Source of the DNA: Pirellulales bacterium
GTDB lineage: Bacteria; Planctomycetota; Planctomycetia; Pirellulales; Lacipirellulaceae
DNA: 64,000 nt
Reading direction: 5' to 3'
Assembly: GCA_019636345.1 (NCBI GenBank)
Contig: JAHBXQ010000004.1
Coordinates: forward strand, 1 to 64,000
The first letter of the stretch is position 1. Every line of letters starts with the position of its first letter. The notes below the pieces were generated by a model, which searched no databases, was not told the DNA's origin, and saw only the letters and a program-made list of their open reading frames with translations. Shown piece by piece: positions 44,610 to 53,443 of this stretch. Position numbers and translations under genes: made by a program.

Positions 44610-47498
44610 ATGCCTGCTCTCCCGACGATTCTTGCGGCGGTTGCGGTCATGACGTCCGTGCTCGGCCTCGGCGGCGGCGCAGCCCATGCGGAGCCCGCGG
44701 CCGAACTCAATCTCTCCGGCTCGTGGCGACTGGCGCTCGACCGAAACGCCGCGGGGGACGCGGCGCAATGGCAGCGGTCCGATCAAGGCGAACGCTTCGA
44801 TCGTCAGGCACGACTGCCGGGCTCGCTCGACGAACAGCGGATCGGCGATCCGCTCACGCTCGCCACGCGCTGGGTGGGAGATTGGGAGCGGAGCGCGTAC
44901 CGCACCGACCCGCGGTACGCCCCTTATCGGCCCCCGCACGAGGTGAAACTGCCGTTCTGGCTCACTCCCGCCACGCATTACGTGGGACCGGCGTGGTACC
45001 GCCGCACGTTCCGCGTTCCGGCCGCCTGGAGCGACCGGCGCGTGACGCTGCTGCTGGAGCGATGCCACTGGACGACCGCCGTGTGGATCGACGGCCAGGA
45101 AGTCGGCCGGCGCGATTCGCTCTCCGCACCGCATGAGTACGACGTCACCGCGTGGGCCCGACCGGGGGAGCACGAGGTCGTCCTCCGCGTCGACAACCGC
45201 GTGCACGTCAATCTCGGCCCCAATTCGCACAGCATCTCCGACCATACGCAGGGCAACTGGAACGGCGTGGTCGGTCAGGTGCGGCTCGCGGCGACTCCGC
45301 AGGTCTGGATCGACCGCGTTGGCGTCGTCGGCAGCGCACGGAACAAGACGTTTGCGGTGGAGGTCGCGCTGGGGAACCGCACAGGTCGCGCGGCGCGCGG
45401 CACGCTGACGGCGTCGGTCCGTCCCCGCGAGGTCCCCCAAGCCGAGCCGTGGCAGACGTCCGTCGCCGTGACTGCCGCGAGCGCGGAGCGGAAGGTTCGC
45501 CTCGAGGTCCGGCTCCCCGAGGAGAGCCCGCTGTGGGACGAGTTCGCCCCCGCCCTGTACGACGTCGAAGTCTCCTGGCGGCCGACCGAAGGAGCGGGGC
45601 GCGAGACGCACGTGGTCCGCAAACCGAGCGGCCTGCGGGACGTGACCGTCGAGGGATCGCAAATCGCCGTCAACGGGCGACCCGTCTTTCTGCGGGGAAC
45701 CTTGGACTGCTGCGTGTTCCCCCAGACCGGTTATCCGCCGACCGACGTCGCCTCGTGGCGGCGAATTCTGCAGACCTGCCGCGAGTACGGACTGAATCAC
45801 GTGCGATTCCACTCGTACTGTCCCCCGGAGGCCGCCTTCATGGCGGCCGACGAGCTGGGCGTCTACCTGCAACCCGAGTGCGCCAACTGGGCCAACCAGG
45901 GCGCCTCCTTGGGGGACGGCGGGCCCGTCGACCAGTACGTCTACGACGAGACGCAGCGGATCCTGGACGCGTACGGGCATCACCCGTCGTTCCTCCTCTT
46001 CGCCTGCGGCAACGAGCCGAGCGGCAGACGGCACGTGGACTTCCTCAGCCAGTGGATCGGACATTGTTCCGCGCGCGATCCGCAGCGGCTGTACACCGGC
46101 GGGTCGGGCTGGCCCGTCATGCCCGCCAACCAGTTCCACGTGTCGCCCGCCCCGAGAATCCAGGCTTGGGGCGCGGGCCTCCGGTCGCGGATCAACGCGC
46201 GACCTCCCGAAACCGTCTCCGACTATTCCGAGTTCGTTCAAGCGCAGAGCGCACCGGTCATCGCCCACGAGATCGGCCAGTGGTGCGCGTTTCCCAATCT
46301 CGACGAGCGACGAAAATACGCCGGCCATCTCCAGGCCAAGAACTTCGACATCTTCGCCGACTGGCTCGAGGCGGTCGGGCTGGGCCGCCTCGCTCACGAC
46401 TTCTTCTTGGCGTCCGGAAAGCTGCAGACCCTCTGCTACAAAGAAGAGATCGAAGCGGCGCTGCGGACGCCCGGCTTCGGGGGATTCCAACTGCTGGGGC
46501 TCAGCGACTTTTCGGGGCAAGGCACCGCGCTGGTGGGCGTTCTCGACGCGTTTTGGGAGCCCAAGCCGTACGTCACGGCGGAACAGTACCGTCGCTTCTG
46601 CGACTCGGCGGTCCCGCTGGCGAGACTCCCCCGGCGGACTTACCGCAACGACGACGTGCTGGCGTTTGAGGCGGAACTGGCGAATTACGGACCGCGACCG
46701 CTGACCGGGACCGCCGTTACGTGGAGCCTCGTCGCCAAAGCCGATGCCGCGGTGCTCGCGAGCGGCGTGTTGCAGGCCGATGCGGAGACGGGCGCCGTCA
46801 CGTCGGTCGGCTCGGTCGAGACGTCGCTGGCGGGCGTCCGCAGTCCCGCCGCCCTGAGGCTGGAACTGGCGTGCGCGGAGACCGGCTCGAAAAACGACTG
46901 GGACCTGTGGGTCTATCCTGCCGAGTCGTCCGAACCGTCCGGGCCGTCGGACGGCCTGCTGATCGCCACGGAAGCGGACGACGCGGTGCTGGCGGCCCTC
47001 GACGCGGGAGGCGTCGTGTTGCTGACGCTGCCCGCCGAGCGGGTGAACGCGTCGGCCGTGCTCGGCTTCTCGTCCATCTTTTGGAACACGCTGTGGACGG
47101 AGAACCAGCCTCCCCACACGCTGGGCGTTCTCTGCGACCCGCAGCACCCGCTGTTTGCCGCGTTTCCTACGGAGTTCCACTCGAACTGGCAATGGTGGGA
47201 ACTGATTCACGGCGCGGCGGCGATGGACGTTACCGACATTGCGGACCAGGTGACGCCCCTCGTGCGCGTGACGCCCGACTGGTTCAACCCCCGCGCGCTG
47301 GCGCTCGTCTGCGAGGCTCGGCTGGGCCGCGGCAAGCTGCTGATCACCTCGGCGAATCTCGCTCCCGACCGGCCCGACTGCCCCGCGGCCGACCAATTTC
47401 GCCAGTCCCTGATCGACTACGCGACCAGCGACGCGTTTCAGCCGACGACGACGCTCACGCCGGAAGCGTTGCAGTCGCTGACCAAGCCGCCGCGCTAG
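44610..47498 (+). CDS. Glycoside hydrolase family 2 enzyme (beta-galactosidase-like)
   Basis: 962 residues with an N-terminal signal peptide (LPTILAAVAVMTSVLGLGGG...AHA). Domain order is the GH2 one: sugar-binding jelly roll (~35-230, with WYRRTFRVPAAWSDRRVTLLLE), Ig-like domain (~235-340), then a TIM barrel (~345-620). In the barrel the acid/base residue is E469 in FACGNEPSGR and the likely nucleophile is E554 in VIAHEIGQWC. The last ~330 residues form extra beta domains. It would act outside the cytoplasm on beta-linked oligosaccharides. It follows the DUF5107 gene by 58 bp and precedes the sugar porter, so one operon is likely. Confidence 0.92.
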   Translation: MPALPTILAAVAVMTSVLGLGGGAAHAEPAAELNLSGSWRLALDRNAAGDAAQWQRSDQGERFDRQARLPGSLDEQRIGDPLTLATRWVGDWERSAYRTDPRYAPYRPPHEVKLPFWLTPATHYVGPAWYRRTFRVPAAWSDRRVTLLLERCHWTTAVWIDGQEVGRRDSLSAPHEYDVTAWARPGEHEVVLRVDNRVHVNLGPNSHSISDHTQGNWNGVVGQVRLAATPQVWIDRVGVVGSARNKTFAVEVALGNRTGRAARGTLTASVRPREVPQAEPWQTSVAVTAASAERKVRLEVRLPEESPLWDEFAPALYDVEVSWRPTEGAGRETHVVRKPSGLRDVTVEGSQIAVNGRPVFLRGTLDCCVFPQTGYPPTDVASWRRILQTCREYGLNHVRFHSYCPPEAAFMAADELGVYLQPECANWANQGASLGDGGPVDQYVYDETQRILDAYGHHPSFLLFACGNEPSGRRHVDFLSQWIGHCSARDPQRLYTGGSGWPVMPANQFHVSPAPRIQAWGAGLRSRINARPPETVSDYSEFVQAQSAPVIAHEIGQWCAFPNLDERRKYAGHLQAKNFDIFADWLEAVGLGRLAHDFFLASGKLQTLCYKEEIEAALRTPGFGGFQLLGLSDFSGQGTALVGVLDAFWEPKPYVTAEQYRRFCDSAVPLARLPRRTYRNDDVLAFEAELANYGPRPLTGTAVTWSLVAKADAAVLASGVLQADAETGAVTSVGSVETSLAGVRSPAALRLELACAETGSKNDWDLWVYPAESSEPSGPSDGLLIATEADDAVLAALDAGGVVLLTLPAERVNASAVLGFSSIFWNTLWTENQPPHTLGVLCDPQHPLFAAFPTEFHSNWQWWELIHGAAAMDVTDIADQVTPLVRVTPDWFNPRALALVCEARLGRGKLLITSANLAPDRPDCPAADQFRQSLIDYATSDAFQPTTTLTPEALQSLTKPPR

Positions 47499-47575
47499 AC
47501 CGTCCCCCCCGTCAGCGGCGTGCGCCAGGGGGCCCCCCCGCGCCGCCAGCCCCGCTTCCTCTCGTGCGTGATCTC

Positions 47576-48958
47576 ATGCATCTCGGATTCGTGTGGAGAG
47601 TCTGCACAGTCGCCGCGCTGGGCGGCCTGCTGTTCGGCTACGACTGGGTCGTCATTGGCGGGGCGAAGCCGTTTTACGAGCAGCGATTTCAGATCGCTGC
47701 GAACCCGCTGGCCCAAGGCGTCGCTATGAGCACCGCCTTGTGGGGATGCTTGGCGGGGGCCGCGTTGTCCGGCCGGCTTGCCGACCAGATCGGACGCAAG
47801 CGGCCGCTTACGCTGGCCGGGGCGCTCTTCACCGTCAGCGCCGTGGCGACGGCGCTGGCAGGCGATTTGACGACCTTCAACGTCGCACGGTTCGTCGGCG
47901 GGATCGGGATTGGATTGGCCTCGAACCTGTCGCCGCTGTACATCGCCGAGGTGAGCCCGGCCGGCATGCGCGGGCGACTCGTCTCGCTCAATCAGCTGCT
48001 GCTGGTGACCGGGATTCTGGCGGCGCAACTCGTCAATTGGCGGATCGCATCCGACGTGCCCGCCACGGCGGAAGGGGCGGCGCTGGCGGCGACCTGGTGC
48101 GGTCGCATCGGGTGGCGATGGATGTTCGCCGCGGAGGCGATTCCCGCCGTCGGGTTCTTGGCCCTTTCGTTGCTCGTGCCGGAAAGTCCCCGGTGGCTGG
48201 TCAAGGCGGGGCGGCCCGACGACGCTCGCCGCGTGCTGGCGCGGATCGGCGACGACGCCTACGCCGCGACCGAACTCTCGGCCATCCAAGCCTCGACGGC
48301 CGCTCACGCCAAGCGGCCGTTCCGCCTGGGGCAACTGCTGGAACCGAGCCTGCGGCGACCGTTGCAAGTGGGCGTGGGCTTGGCCGTGCTCCAACAGTGG
48401 TGCGGCATCAACGTCATTTTCAACTACGCCGAAGAGGTGTTTCGCGCCGCCGGTTACCAGGTCCGCGACATCATGTTCGTGATCGTGGTCACCGGGCTGG
48501 TGAACCTGCTGTTCACGCTGGTCGGCATGGCCGCCGTCGATCGCTTCGGGCGGCGGAAGTTGATGCTGTCCGGCGCGGGGGGGCTGACGGTTCTGTTCGG
48601 TTTGCTCGGAGCGTTCTACTTCGTCGGCAGCCAAGGCCCCCACATGGTGGCGCTCGTGTTGGCGTCGATCGCCTGCTACGCCATGTCGCTCGCTCCGGTG
48701 ACCTGGGTCGTCATCTCCGAAATCTTCCCCACCCGCGTGCGCGGCACGGCGATGTCGGCGGCCGTGTTCGCCTTGTGGCTGGCGTGCTCGCTGCTGACGT
48801 TCACGTTCCCGTGGCTGAACTCCCGCCTGGGGGCGGCGGGGACCTTTTGGCTGTACGCCGCCATTTGCGCCGTCGGCTTGGCGTTCATGGCGCTCCGCCT
48901 GCCGGAGACGCGCCATCGCAGTCTGGAAGAGATCGAGCGCGACTTCGCCAGTCAGTGA
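47576..48958 (+). CDS. MFS sugar porter (XylE/GLUT-like)
   Basis: 460-residue transporter with twelve membrane segments and the sugar-porter signatures: GGLLFGYDWVVIGG in helix 1, GRLADQIGRKRPL after helix 2, PESPRWLVKAGR at the end of the first half, QQWCGINVIFNYAEEVF in helix 7, VDRFGRRKLML and PETRHRSLEEIE at the C-terminus. This is the XylE/GLUT subgroup of proton-sugar symporters. The helix 1 and 7 residues that bind hexose or xylose are kept. The start ATG at 47576 is chosen; a GTG at 47564 is possible. It would import the sugar freed by the upstream GH2 enzyme. Confidence 0.93.
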   Translation: MHLGFVWRVCTVAALGGLLFGYDWVVIGGAKPFYEQRFQIAANPLAQGVAMSTALWGCLAGAALSGRLADQIGRKRPLTLAGALFTVSAVATALAGDLTTFNVARFVGGIGIGLASNLSPLYIAEVSPAGMRGRLVSLNQLLLVTGILAAQLVNWRIASDVPATAEGAALAATWCGRIGWRWMFAAEAIPAVGFLALSLLVPESPRWLVKAGRPDDARRVLARIGDDAYAATELSAIQASTAAHAKRPFRLGQLLEPSLRRPLQVGVGLAVLQQWCGINVIFNYAEEVFRAAGYQVRDIMFVIVVTGLVNLLFTLVGMAAVDRFGRRKLMLSGAGGLTVLFGLLGAFYFVGSQGPHMVALVLASIACYAMSLAPVTWVVISEIFPTRVRGTAMSAAVFALWLACSLLTFTFPWLNSRLGAAGTFWLYAAICAVGLAFMALRLPETRHRSLEEIERDFASQ

Positions 48959-49622
48959 TCCTGCCAGCAGCGCCGCAGACGGCGAGGGGAAGCTGACTGA
49001 GGTCGTTCAGGCGGCGGGGGCGGGCTTCCCGAACTCTTGTCGAGACTACTCCGCACAAGCGGACGTTGCCTCCCCTCTCGGGTCGGGGCTCGGCCTGCTC
49101 CAAGCTCGCTTCGTGTTCGCTCCGCTTCCGCTGGCTGCGCTGACAGCGGCGGCCGCCCATCCCAAGCGCGGTGCGGCATGGTCCGTCGTCGCGCCGGAGA
49201 ATGCGAGCCGAATCGGCGCTAGCCGCGGAACGCGAGCGGATCGCGGTTGCGATCGTCGGCGGGTCGGTCGACGACGCGGACGACGCGGGCTCGGAGTCGA
49301 ATCCCGCCCTCCTGGCGCTGCCTCTTTGGGAAGGGCCGTTCCCGGATCGTCGCCCAGGCCCGAATTGCGGAGGGTTGGGACGAGCTTCCGCCGCATGTTC
49401 GTGAGGCGCCGCTTGCGCTCGTGGACGCGGACGTCCGGTCATGGCGCCGTCGAGAAATGGGCAACCGGCGGTTGCCTATTTGACAATCGTGCCGCAGGCG
49501 GCGGCGTCTTGGCCCCGGTCCGTTTTGCCGCATGTGGCGACGCTATTCGGGGGATCAGCAATGATGCAGCGGCCTGCTGCACATCTGGCGCGGGTCTGAA
49601 TTCGCCGTGAGGATGAGGCGCT
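48959..49622. other. Intergenic region with one copy of a 73-bp repeat
   Basis: No supported gene in 660 bases. It contains the left copy of the repeat that flanks the hip module (49236-49308) and a 6-bp-arm hairpin at 49565-49581 (TGCAGC/GCTGCA), 42 bases past the hipT stop. Confidence 0.5.
49236..49308 (+). repeat. 73-bp direct repeat, left copy (flanks hip module)
   Basis: Aligns without gaps to 51354-51426 with eight differences by eye (65 of 73 identical). The core GGTCGGTCGACGACGCGG differs by nothing but flanking changes. Both copies lie in noncoding DNA, on either side of hipB-hipS-hipT. Confidence 0.75.
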
Positions 49623-50546
49623 TCAGCTGATCGCGTCGCTGCGTTCGGCAACGAGCCGCTTGTAGGCTTCTTTCTGATCATCGGGCAAAAAACTCCGGTC
49701 AATCTGCGCATGCGCATCGCCCAAGACGGACGCCTGTCTCTCGAGCAGGCGCAGCGCGACCTTATCCGGCAAATTGCAGTATGCGGCGAATCGCCGCCAC
49801 ACGCCCCGGCTCAGATTGTCCGTCTGGCCCTGCAGCGGCAGCGCGAGCTGGTCGTCAGGGATCGCCAGGCGCGTGCAAACCAAGTCGTAAGCGGGCGTCA
49901 GGCGCGTGATTCCGTCATCGCCGGTCAGCAGCGAAAAGTTCTTCAGGTGCATGTCGCCGTTGCCGGTCCACCAGGCGAACAGGAGCAGTCGGTACAGCTT
50001 GAGCAATTCGACCGGCGGCTCGTCCGCGTACTTGCGAATCAGCTTGACGCACAGCTCCGCCGACCCGTCGTCGTATTTGTCCTTGGGGGGCAACTCGGCG
50101 AGCTGGCAAAAATCCTCCTGGGGGAGCTTGCGGCCGTCGAGCGTGCGGTCGAAGCGTCGGACGATGTAGGCGAGCGCGCCGTCCTTGAGCGAGACAAGCC
50201 CGTTGGGCGCGACCTCGATGTCCACGAGCCTGGCCAGTCGCGTGGTGACGTGCTCGTTCTCTGGCAAGGCCGGGTAGGTTCCGGTCTGCGGCTTGAGCAC
50301 GTAGCGTCCGCCGACGGCCGCGACCTGGAGCGTGGCCCGATCGGCCGAGAGATTGACCGAGATTTTCTTTTGAATGCCGGAAAGCGACGTGTGGCCGACC
50401 ATTGCCAGAGCCGCCGTATGCAGCTTACTGGTCTCTAGGTCGAGTATCGGAACCTTCGTCGTTCCAAACAGCGCGCGCAGGCAGCGCGGATGGTAGTCGC
50501 TTTCGTCGGTGACCTCGCCCAGGCAAATGCGGCAGGCTTGGCTCAT
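49623..50546 (-). CDS. hipT: HipT-type Ser/Thr kinase toxin (short HipA)
   Basis: 307-residue kinase, shorter than classical HipA because the N-terminal subdomain is a separate gene. It begins with a Cys/His cluster (C5, C8, H19, C22 in CRICLG ... YHPRCLRALFG) that looks like a small zinc site. The Gly-rich loop has S54-L-S56-G (HTSLSGIQKK), matching the two phosphorylatable serines described for E. coli HipT. The catalytic loop is GNGDMHLKNFSLL and the metal Asp is in LTPAYDLVCT. HipT kinases of this type are known to phosphorylate tryptophanyl-tRNA synthetase; that target is not shown here. It overlaps hipS by 4 bp. Confidence 0.9.
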   Translation of the reverse strand: MSQACRICLGEVTDESDYHPRCLRALFGTTKVPILDLETSKLHTAALAMVGHTSLSGIQKKISVNLSADRATLQVAAVGGRYVLKPQTGTYPALPENEHVTTRLARLVDIEVAPNGLVSLKDGALAYIVRRFDRTLDGRKLPQEDFCQLAELPPKDKYDDGSAELCVKLIRKYADEPPVELLKLYRLLLFAWWTGNGDMHLKNFSLLTGDDGITRLTPAYDLVCTRLAIPDDQLALPLQGQTDNLSRGVWRRFAAYCNLPDKVALRLLERQASVLGDAHAQIDRSFLPDDQKEAYKRLVAERSDAIS

Positions 50547-50875
50547 GTCGCCTCCTCAGCCGGCAGGATCTCGACTGCGCCGACGCAATCGGCGCAGGTG
50601 GCGATCAAGAGGCCGAACACATCGTCCTTGGAAATCTTGAGCTTCTTGGTTGCCAGCTCCAACAGCCAGCCTTCGGGGAGCAGATTCTCAAAGAACGGGT
50701 GCAGGCCGTCGGTGACGTACGGCTTGTCCGTGACCGGCAGCGTCATCGAGACGGCGACCGAGGCGGGATTGGCAACCCATTCCGGGTCGTAGCGGAAAGC
50801 GACCTGTCGGCCTTCCTCGGACAGCGTCCCGACGCGCTGCCCGTCAATCCGCACGATGGCTTGGCGCGCGCTCAT
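50543..50875 (-). CDS. hipS: HipS, HipA N-terminal subdomain-like antitoxin
   Basis: 110-residue protein equal to the N-terminal subdomain of HipA (Couple_hipA family): VRIDGQRVGTLSEEGRQVAFRYD, then PVTDKPYVTDGLHPFFENLLPEGW, a signature of the family, and SKDDVFGLLIATCADCVGAVEILP. In tripartite HipBST systems this small protein, not HipB, neutralises the kinase. The ATG at 50875 overlaps the hipB stop and the hipS stop overlaps the hipT start, so all three are coupled in the order B-S-T. Confidence 0.9.
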   Translation of the reverse strand: MSARQAIVRIDGQRVGTLSEEGRQVAFRYDPEWVANPASVAVSMTLPVTDKPYVTDGLHPFFENLLPEGWLLELATKKLKISKDDVFGLLIATCADCVGAVEILPAEEAT

Positions 50876-51099
50876 GATTCGCCATCCCTCGGCGCATCGA
50901 CGACGCCGAGCGTCTTGCCAAACACGGCCAGCACCTTGTTCACCGCGTCCATGCGTACGGTCGGCTTGGCCCGTTCCAGCTCGGAAACGAAGCGCCGCCC
51001 GACGCCGGCCAGGTCCCCAAGCTCGCCCTGAGTGAAGCCCCCGGCCTTCCTTCGTGCGCGAACAAATTCGCCGATGTCCTTGCCAAAGTTTCGGGCCAT
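50872..51099 (-). CDS. hipB: HipB-type helix-turn-helix repressor
   Basis: 75-residue XRE-family DNA-binding protein. The helix-turn-helix is FTQGELGDLAGVGRRFVSELE, with the following ERAKPTVRMDAVNKVLAVFGKTLGV typical of HipB. The ATG at 51099 is preferred: GAGGCGACC precedes it and the product (ARNFGKDIGEFVRARR...) has normal HipB length. It probably represses the operon by binding the palindrome at 51193-51210. In tripartite systems HipB enhances regulation rather than acting as the direct antitoxin. Confidence 0.9.
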   Translation of the reverse strand: MARNFGKDIGEFVRARRKAGGFTQGELGDLAGVGRRFVSELERAKPTVRMDAVNKVLAVFGKTLGVVDAPRDGES

Positions 51100-51157
51100 G
51101 GTCGCCTCGATGGGATCGCAATGCGCCCGATCGGGAGCATTTCTCGTGTTCGAGGCA

Positions 51158-51186
51158 ATCATACCCCTGGAGTTGGCTAAAGGCAA
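51158..51186 (-). promoter_or_regulatory. Sigma-70-like promoter of hipBST
   Basis: On the minus strand TTGCCT (51186-51181) is separated by exactly 17 bases from TATGAT (51163-51158). The -10 lies about 58 bases before the hipB start. Good match to a housekeeping promoter. Confidence 0.6.
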
Positions 51187-51192
51187 TCAACT

Positions 51193-51210
51193 TGCACCCG
51201 TTCGGGTGCA
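51193..51210. promoter_or_regulatory. Palindromic operator candidate for HipB
   Basis: Perfect palindrome TGCACCCG-TT-CGGGTGCA just upstream of the -35. A second palindrome, CCCGATCGGG, lies at 51126-51135 in the 5' untranslated region. HipB dimers bind such inverted repeats. Which one is used is not shown. Confidence 0.5.
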
Positions 51211-51353
51211 TTATTCCATTTTCTTGGCCCACGAGGCCAGTAATCCTTGCAGTTCCCGTCCTGTGCCCCCGAACGGGAGCAGTTTCAAGAAGCTCGGGAC
51301 ACCGACCAAGTCAATTGCCATTAGGCTCATATCGCTCGACGCCGTCGCCTCGG

Positions 51354-51426
51354 GCGGATCGCGTTTGCATTCGTCGGCAGGTCGGTCGACGACGCGGGCG
51401 ACGCGGGCTCGGACTTGAATCCCGCG
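51354..51426 (+). repeat. 73-bp direct repeat, right copy (flanks hip module)
   Basis: Same-strand partner of 49236-49308 at 65 of 73 positions by eye. The two copies are 2.1 kb apart with the hip genes between them. Confidence 0.75.
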
Positions 51427-52180
51427 GGAGTTCGACAAGATGGAGATCGGTGGACAGCGGCGGAGAACCGACGAGTGGCGCAGCCCAGGTCGGCTCCGGC
51501 GCGGGTGAGTTCGTTCGCCAACCGCGGCTTCAGCCACGAGCGGCCCGGTGGCACTGCCTCCGCGCGCTTGCCCCGTTCTCCCCGCTAGGAACCCCGTGTG
51601 GAGGTCAAGGAGCAGGGGTCTGGAGGCGGTTCCCTGAGGCCGCCGGATCCGCCCCAAGGAGCTGCCGAACGCCGACCCGTCACCTCGAGATTCCCGCGAG
51701 AACATCTTGAACCAAAGCGTGCGGAGCGCCCTTCCTCGACCAACGCCTCGATGCGGATAAGGATCCGCCAAATGCGACAAATTGGATTGTGATCGGCAGC
51801 CCGCCGGAACAGACTCAAGTCGAGAGGACGAACGCGCTCGCGGCCTGTTCGCGCCGTTCGGCCTGGCGGCCGCGGGTCGCGCCGGTTTCGGCCGTGTGCT
51901 GTCGCTCCTCCGCTCGACGGGCAGCGCCGCGTCACGGTCGCCCGCCGGTCAGGCGACACGAGCTCGTCAGTCACGCTTGTCTTGGGTTTCCGTGCATTCC
52001 TGGCGGTACGAGCCTCCGCTCCTGAACCTGTGCGCATGATCGGGCTGCACGGGGCGCACAGCTCCCTGGTCTTGAAACCGTCTGCCGCCGCTGGAGTCGG
52101 CGGTCGGGCGACGAACCAGGGCCGAGGCGACTCGTGTTCGCGAACCGTCGGGCGGCTTCCTCGAACCTCGGAGGGTTTCC

Positions 52181-53284
52181 GTGATGTCCTCGCAACGCCT
52201 GGGGCTGCAGCGGTTGATCGTGAGCACGAATTCAAGGCGGCTGCTCGCGCAAGCAGCGTGTCTGTGGTGCGTCGTCGTCGGAGCGACCCCCGCGGCGACG
52301 GGGCAGTTGATCAATCTCAACTTCACGAACGCGCCGTACTCGGGGAGCGGCGAGACCAGTCCCGCCACGCCCGCCGGACCGGCGGGCGTTTGGAACAATC
52401 TCACGACCGGCGTCTTGAACGACCCGGGAAGTTTCGAAACGGACGGCGTCCAGGTGCTCTTGGCCGACGGGAGCCCCGGTCCGACGCTGACGCTCGACGC
52501 CTCGAGCGGCACGTCGAGCGGGAACTCCTGGAACGGCACGTCGTTCGTCTCGCCGATCTCGTCGGTCGACTACACGACCGGCGGCGGCGTCTACGACGTC
52601 CCGAACCTCTACGAGTCGGGCGTGGTCAACGGCGGGAACAACACGACCGGCTTTCGCCTGCGCGGGCTCGCGGCCGGAACGTACGACGTCTTCGTCGTGC
52701 CGATGTTCCGCAACGCGCAGGCGGCCGGCGAGAAGGCCGATCCGGCCGTGAGTTTCCGGATCGGTCTCGGGAACGACGTCGACGCGCGCAACGCCGGCGA
52801 TTACGCGCTCCTGGCGATGGCCTCCAGCACGCCCCAGTTCGTCGCGACGAATCTCACGACGTGGGTCGCCGCGACGGACGGAACGACGCCCTACAACTAT
52901 TTCAGCGCAACCGTCGCAATCGACGGCCCGAATCGCTGGCTGACGATCTTGCTGGGAGATTCCGCGACGACCGGCCCCGACCGAGCCGGGTTGAGCGTCG
53001 TCCAAGTCCGCGCGAGCGGCTCCGCGCCGATCGTCGCCGGCGATTTCGACGAGGACGGAGACGTCGACGGGCGCGATTTCCTCATCTGGCAACGCTCCCC
53101 CGCCGTGGGCGACCTCGCCGCTTGGCGGCAGCACTTCGGCACGAGCGGGCCGCCGGCGGCCGTGACGGCGACGCCGGAACCGGCGAGTTGGAGCTTGGCC
53201 TTGCTCGCCGGCCTGGCCGGCGGATGCTGGCGGCGCAAACGCTCCCTCCGCACTCCGCGGGACCGCGCCCCGCTTGCCGGCTGA
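52181..53284 (+). CDS. PEP-CTERM protein with dockerin repeat
   Basis: 367-residue exported protein with a signal segment (SRRLLAQAACLWCVVVGATPAA) after a ~20-residue basic start. The mature part opens QLINLNFTNAPYSGSGETSPA, a pattern of beta-sandwich PEP-CTERM proteins. One dockerin-like motif is present (DFDEDGDVDGRDFLIWQRS) and the end is TPEPASWSLALLAGLAGG followed by a long basic tail (WRRKRSLRTPRDR). ATGs at 52181 and 52184 are equivalent. Likely an exosortase substrate that also docks through its calcium repeat. No catalytic motif. Confidence 0.84.
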   Translation: MMSSQRLGLQRLIVSTNSRRLLAQAACLWCVVVGATPAATGQLINLNFTNAPYSGSGETSPATPAGPAGVWNNLTTGVLNDPGSFETDGVQVLLADGSPGPTLTLDASSGTSSGNSWNGTSFVSPISSVDYTTGGGVYDVPNLYESGVVNGGNNTTGFRLRGLAAGTYDVFVVPMFRNAQAAGEKADPAVSFRIGLGNDVDARNAGDYALLAMASSTPQFVATNLTTWVAATDGTTPYNYFSATVAIDGPNRWLTILLGDSATTGPDRAGLSVVQVRASGSAPIVAGDFDEDGDVDGRDFLIWQRSPAVGDLAAWRQHFGTSGPPAAVTATPEPASWSLALLAGLAGGCWRRKRSLRTPRDRAPLAG

Positions 53285-53443
53285 CGAAGCGCGTTCCGTC
53301 GACGCTGGCGCGAATCGTCGCTGGGCTCCCAACGCCTCAAGAATCCGGTCTGCTCGCGCGACCGTGTCGGGTCGCAGCGTCCAACAAGACGCTCGGCGCT
53401 AGGACCTCGCCGCTGAGTCGGACTCCGCATTGTCCTGGCAGCC

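Larger units (their letters stand above)
51187..52180. other. Intergenic region upstream of hipBST
   Basis: About 1 kb without a supported gene apart from the hip control elements and the right copy of the 73-bp repeat. The frames between 51430 and 52170 are Arg/Pro-rich shadows. It includes the promoter region of the gene at 52181. Confidence 0.5.

Noticed and set aside
44220-47396. 1058-codon open frame antisense to the GH2 gene
   Set aside because: The GH2 catalytic motifs on the plus strand are clear; the antisense product is low-complexity.
49113-49610. Possible small protein in the region downstream of the hip module
   Set aside because: Gly/Arg/Ala-rich, no start signal, and overlaps the noncoding repeat copy.
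51585-52235. 216-codon minus-strand frame upstream of hipBST
   Set aside because: Low-complexity Arg/Pro/Ser product, no ribosome binding site, overlaps the start of the 52181 gene.
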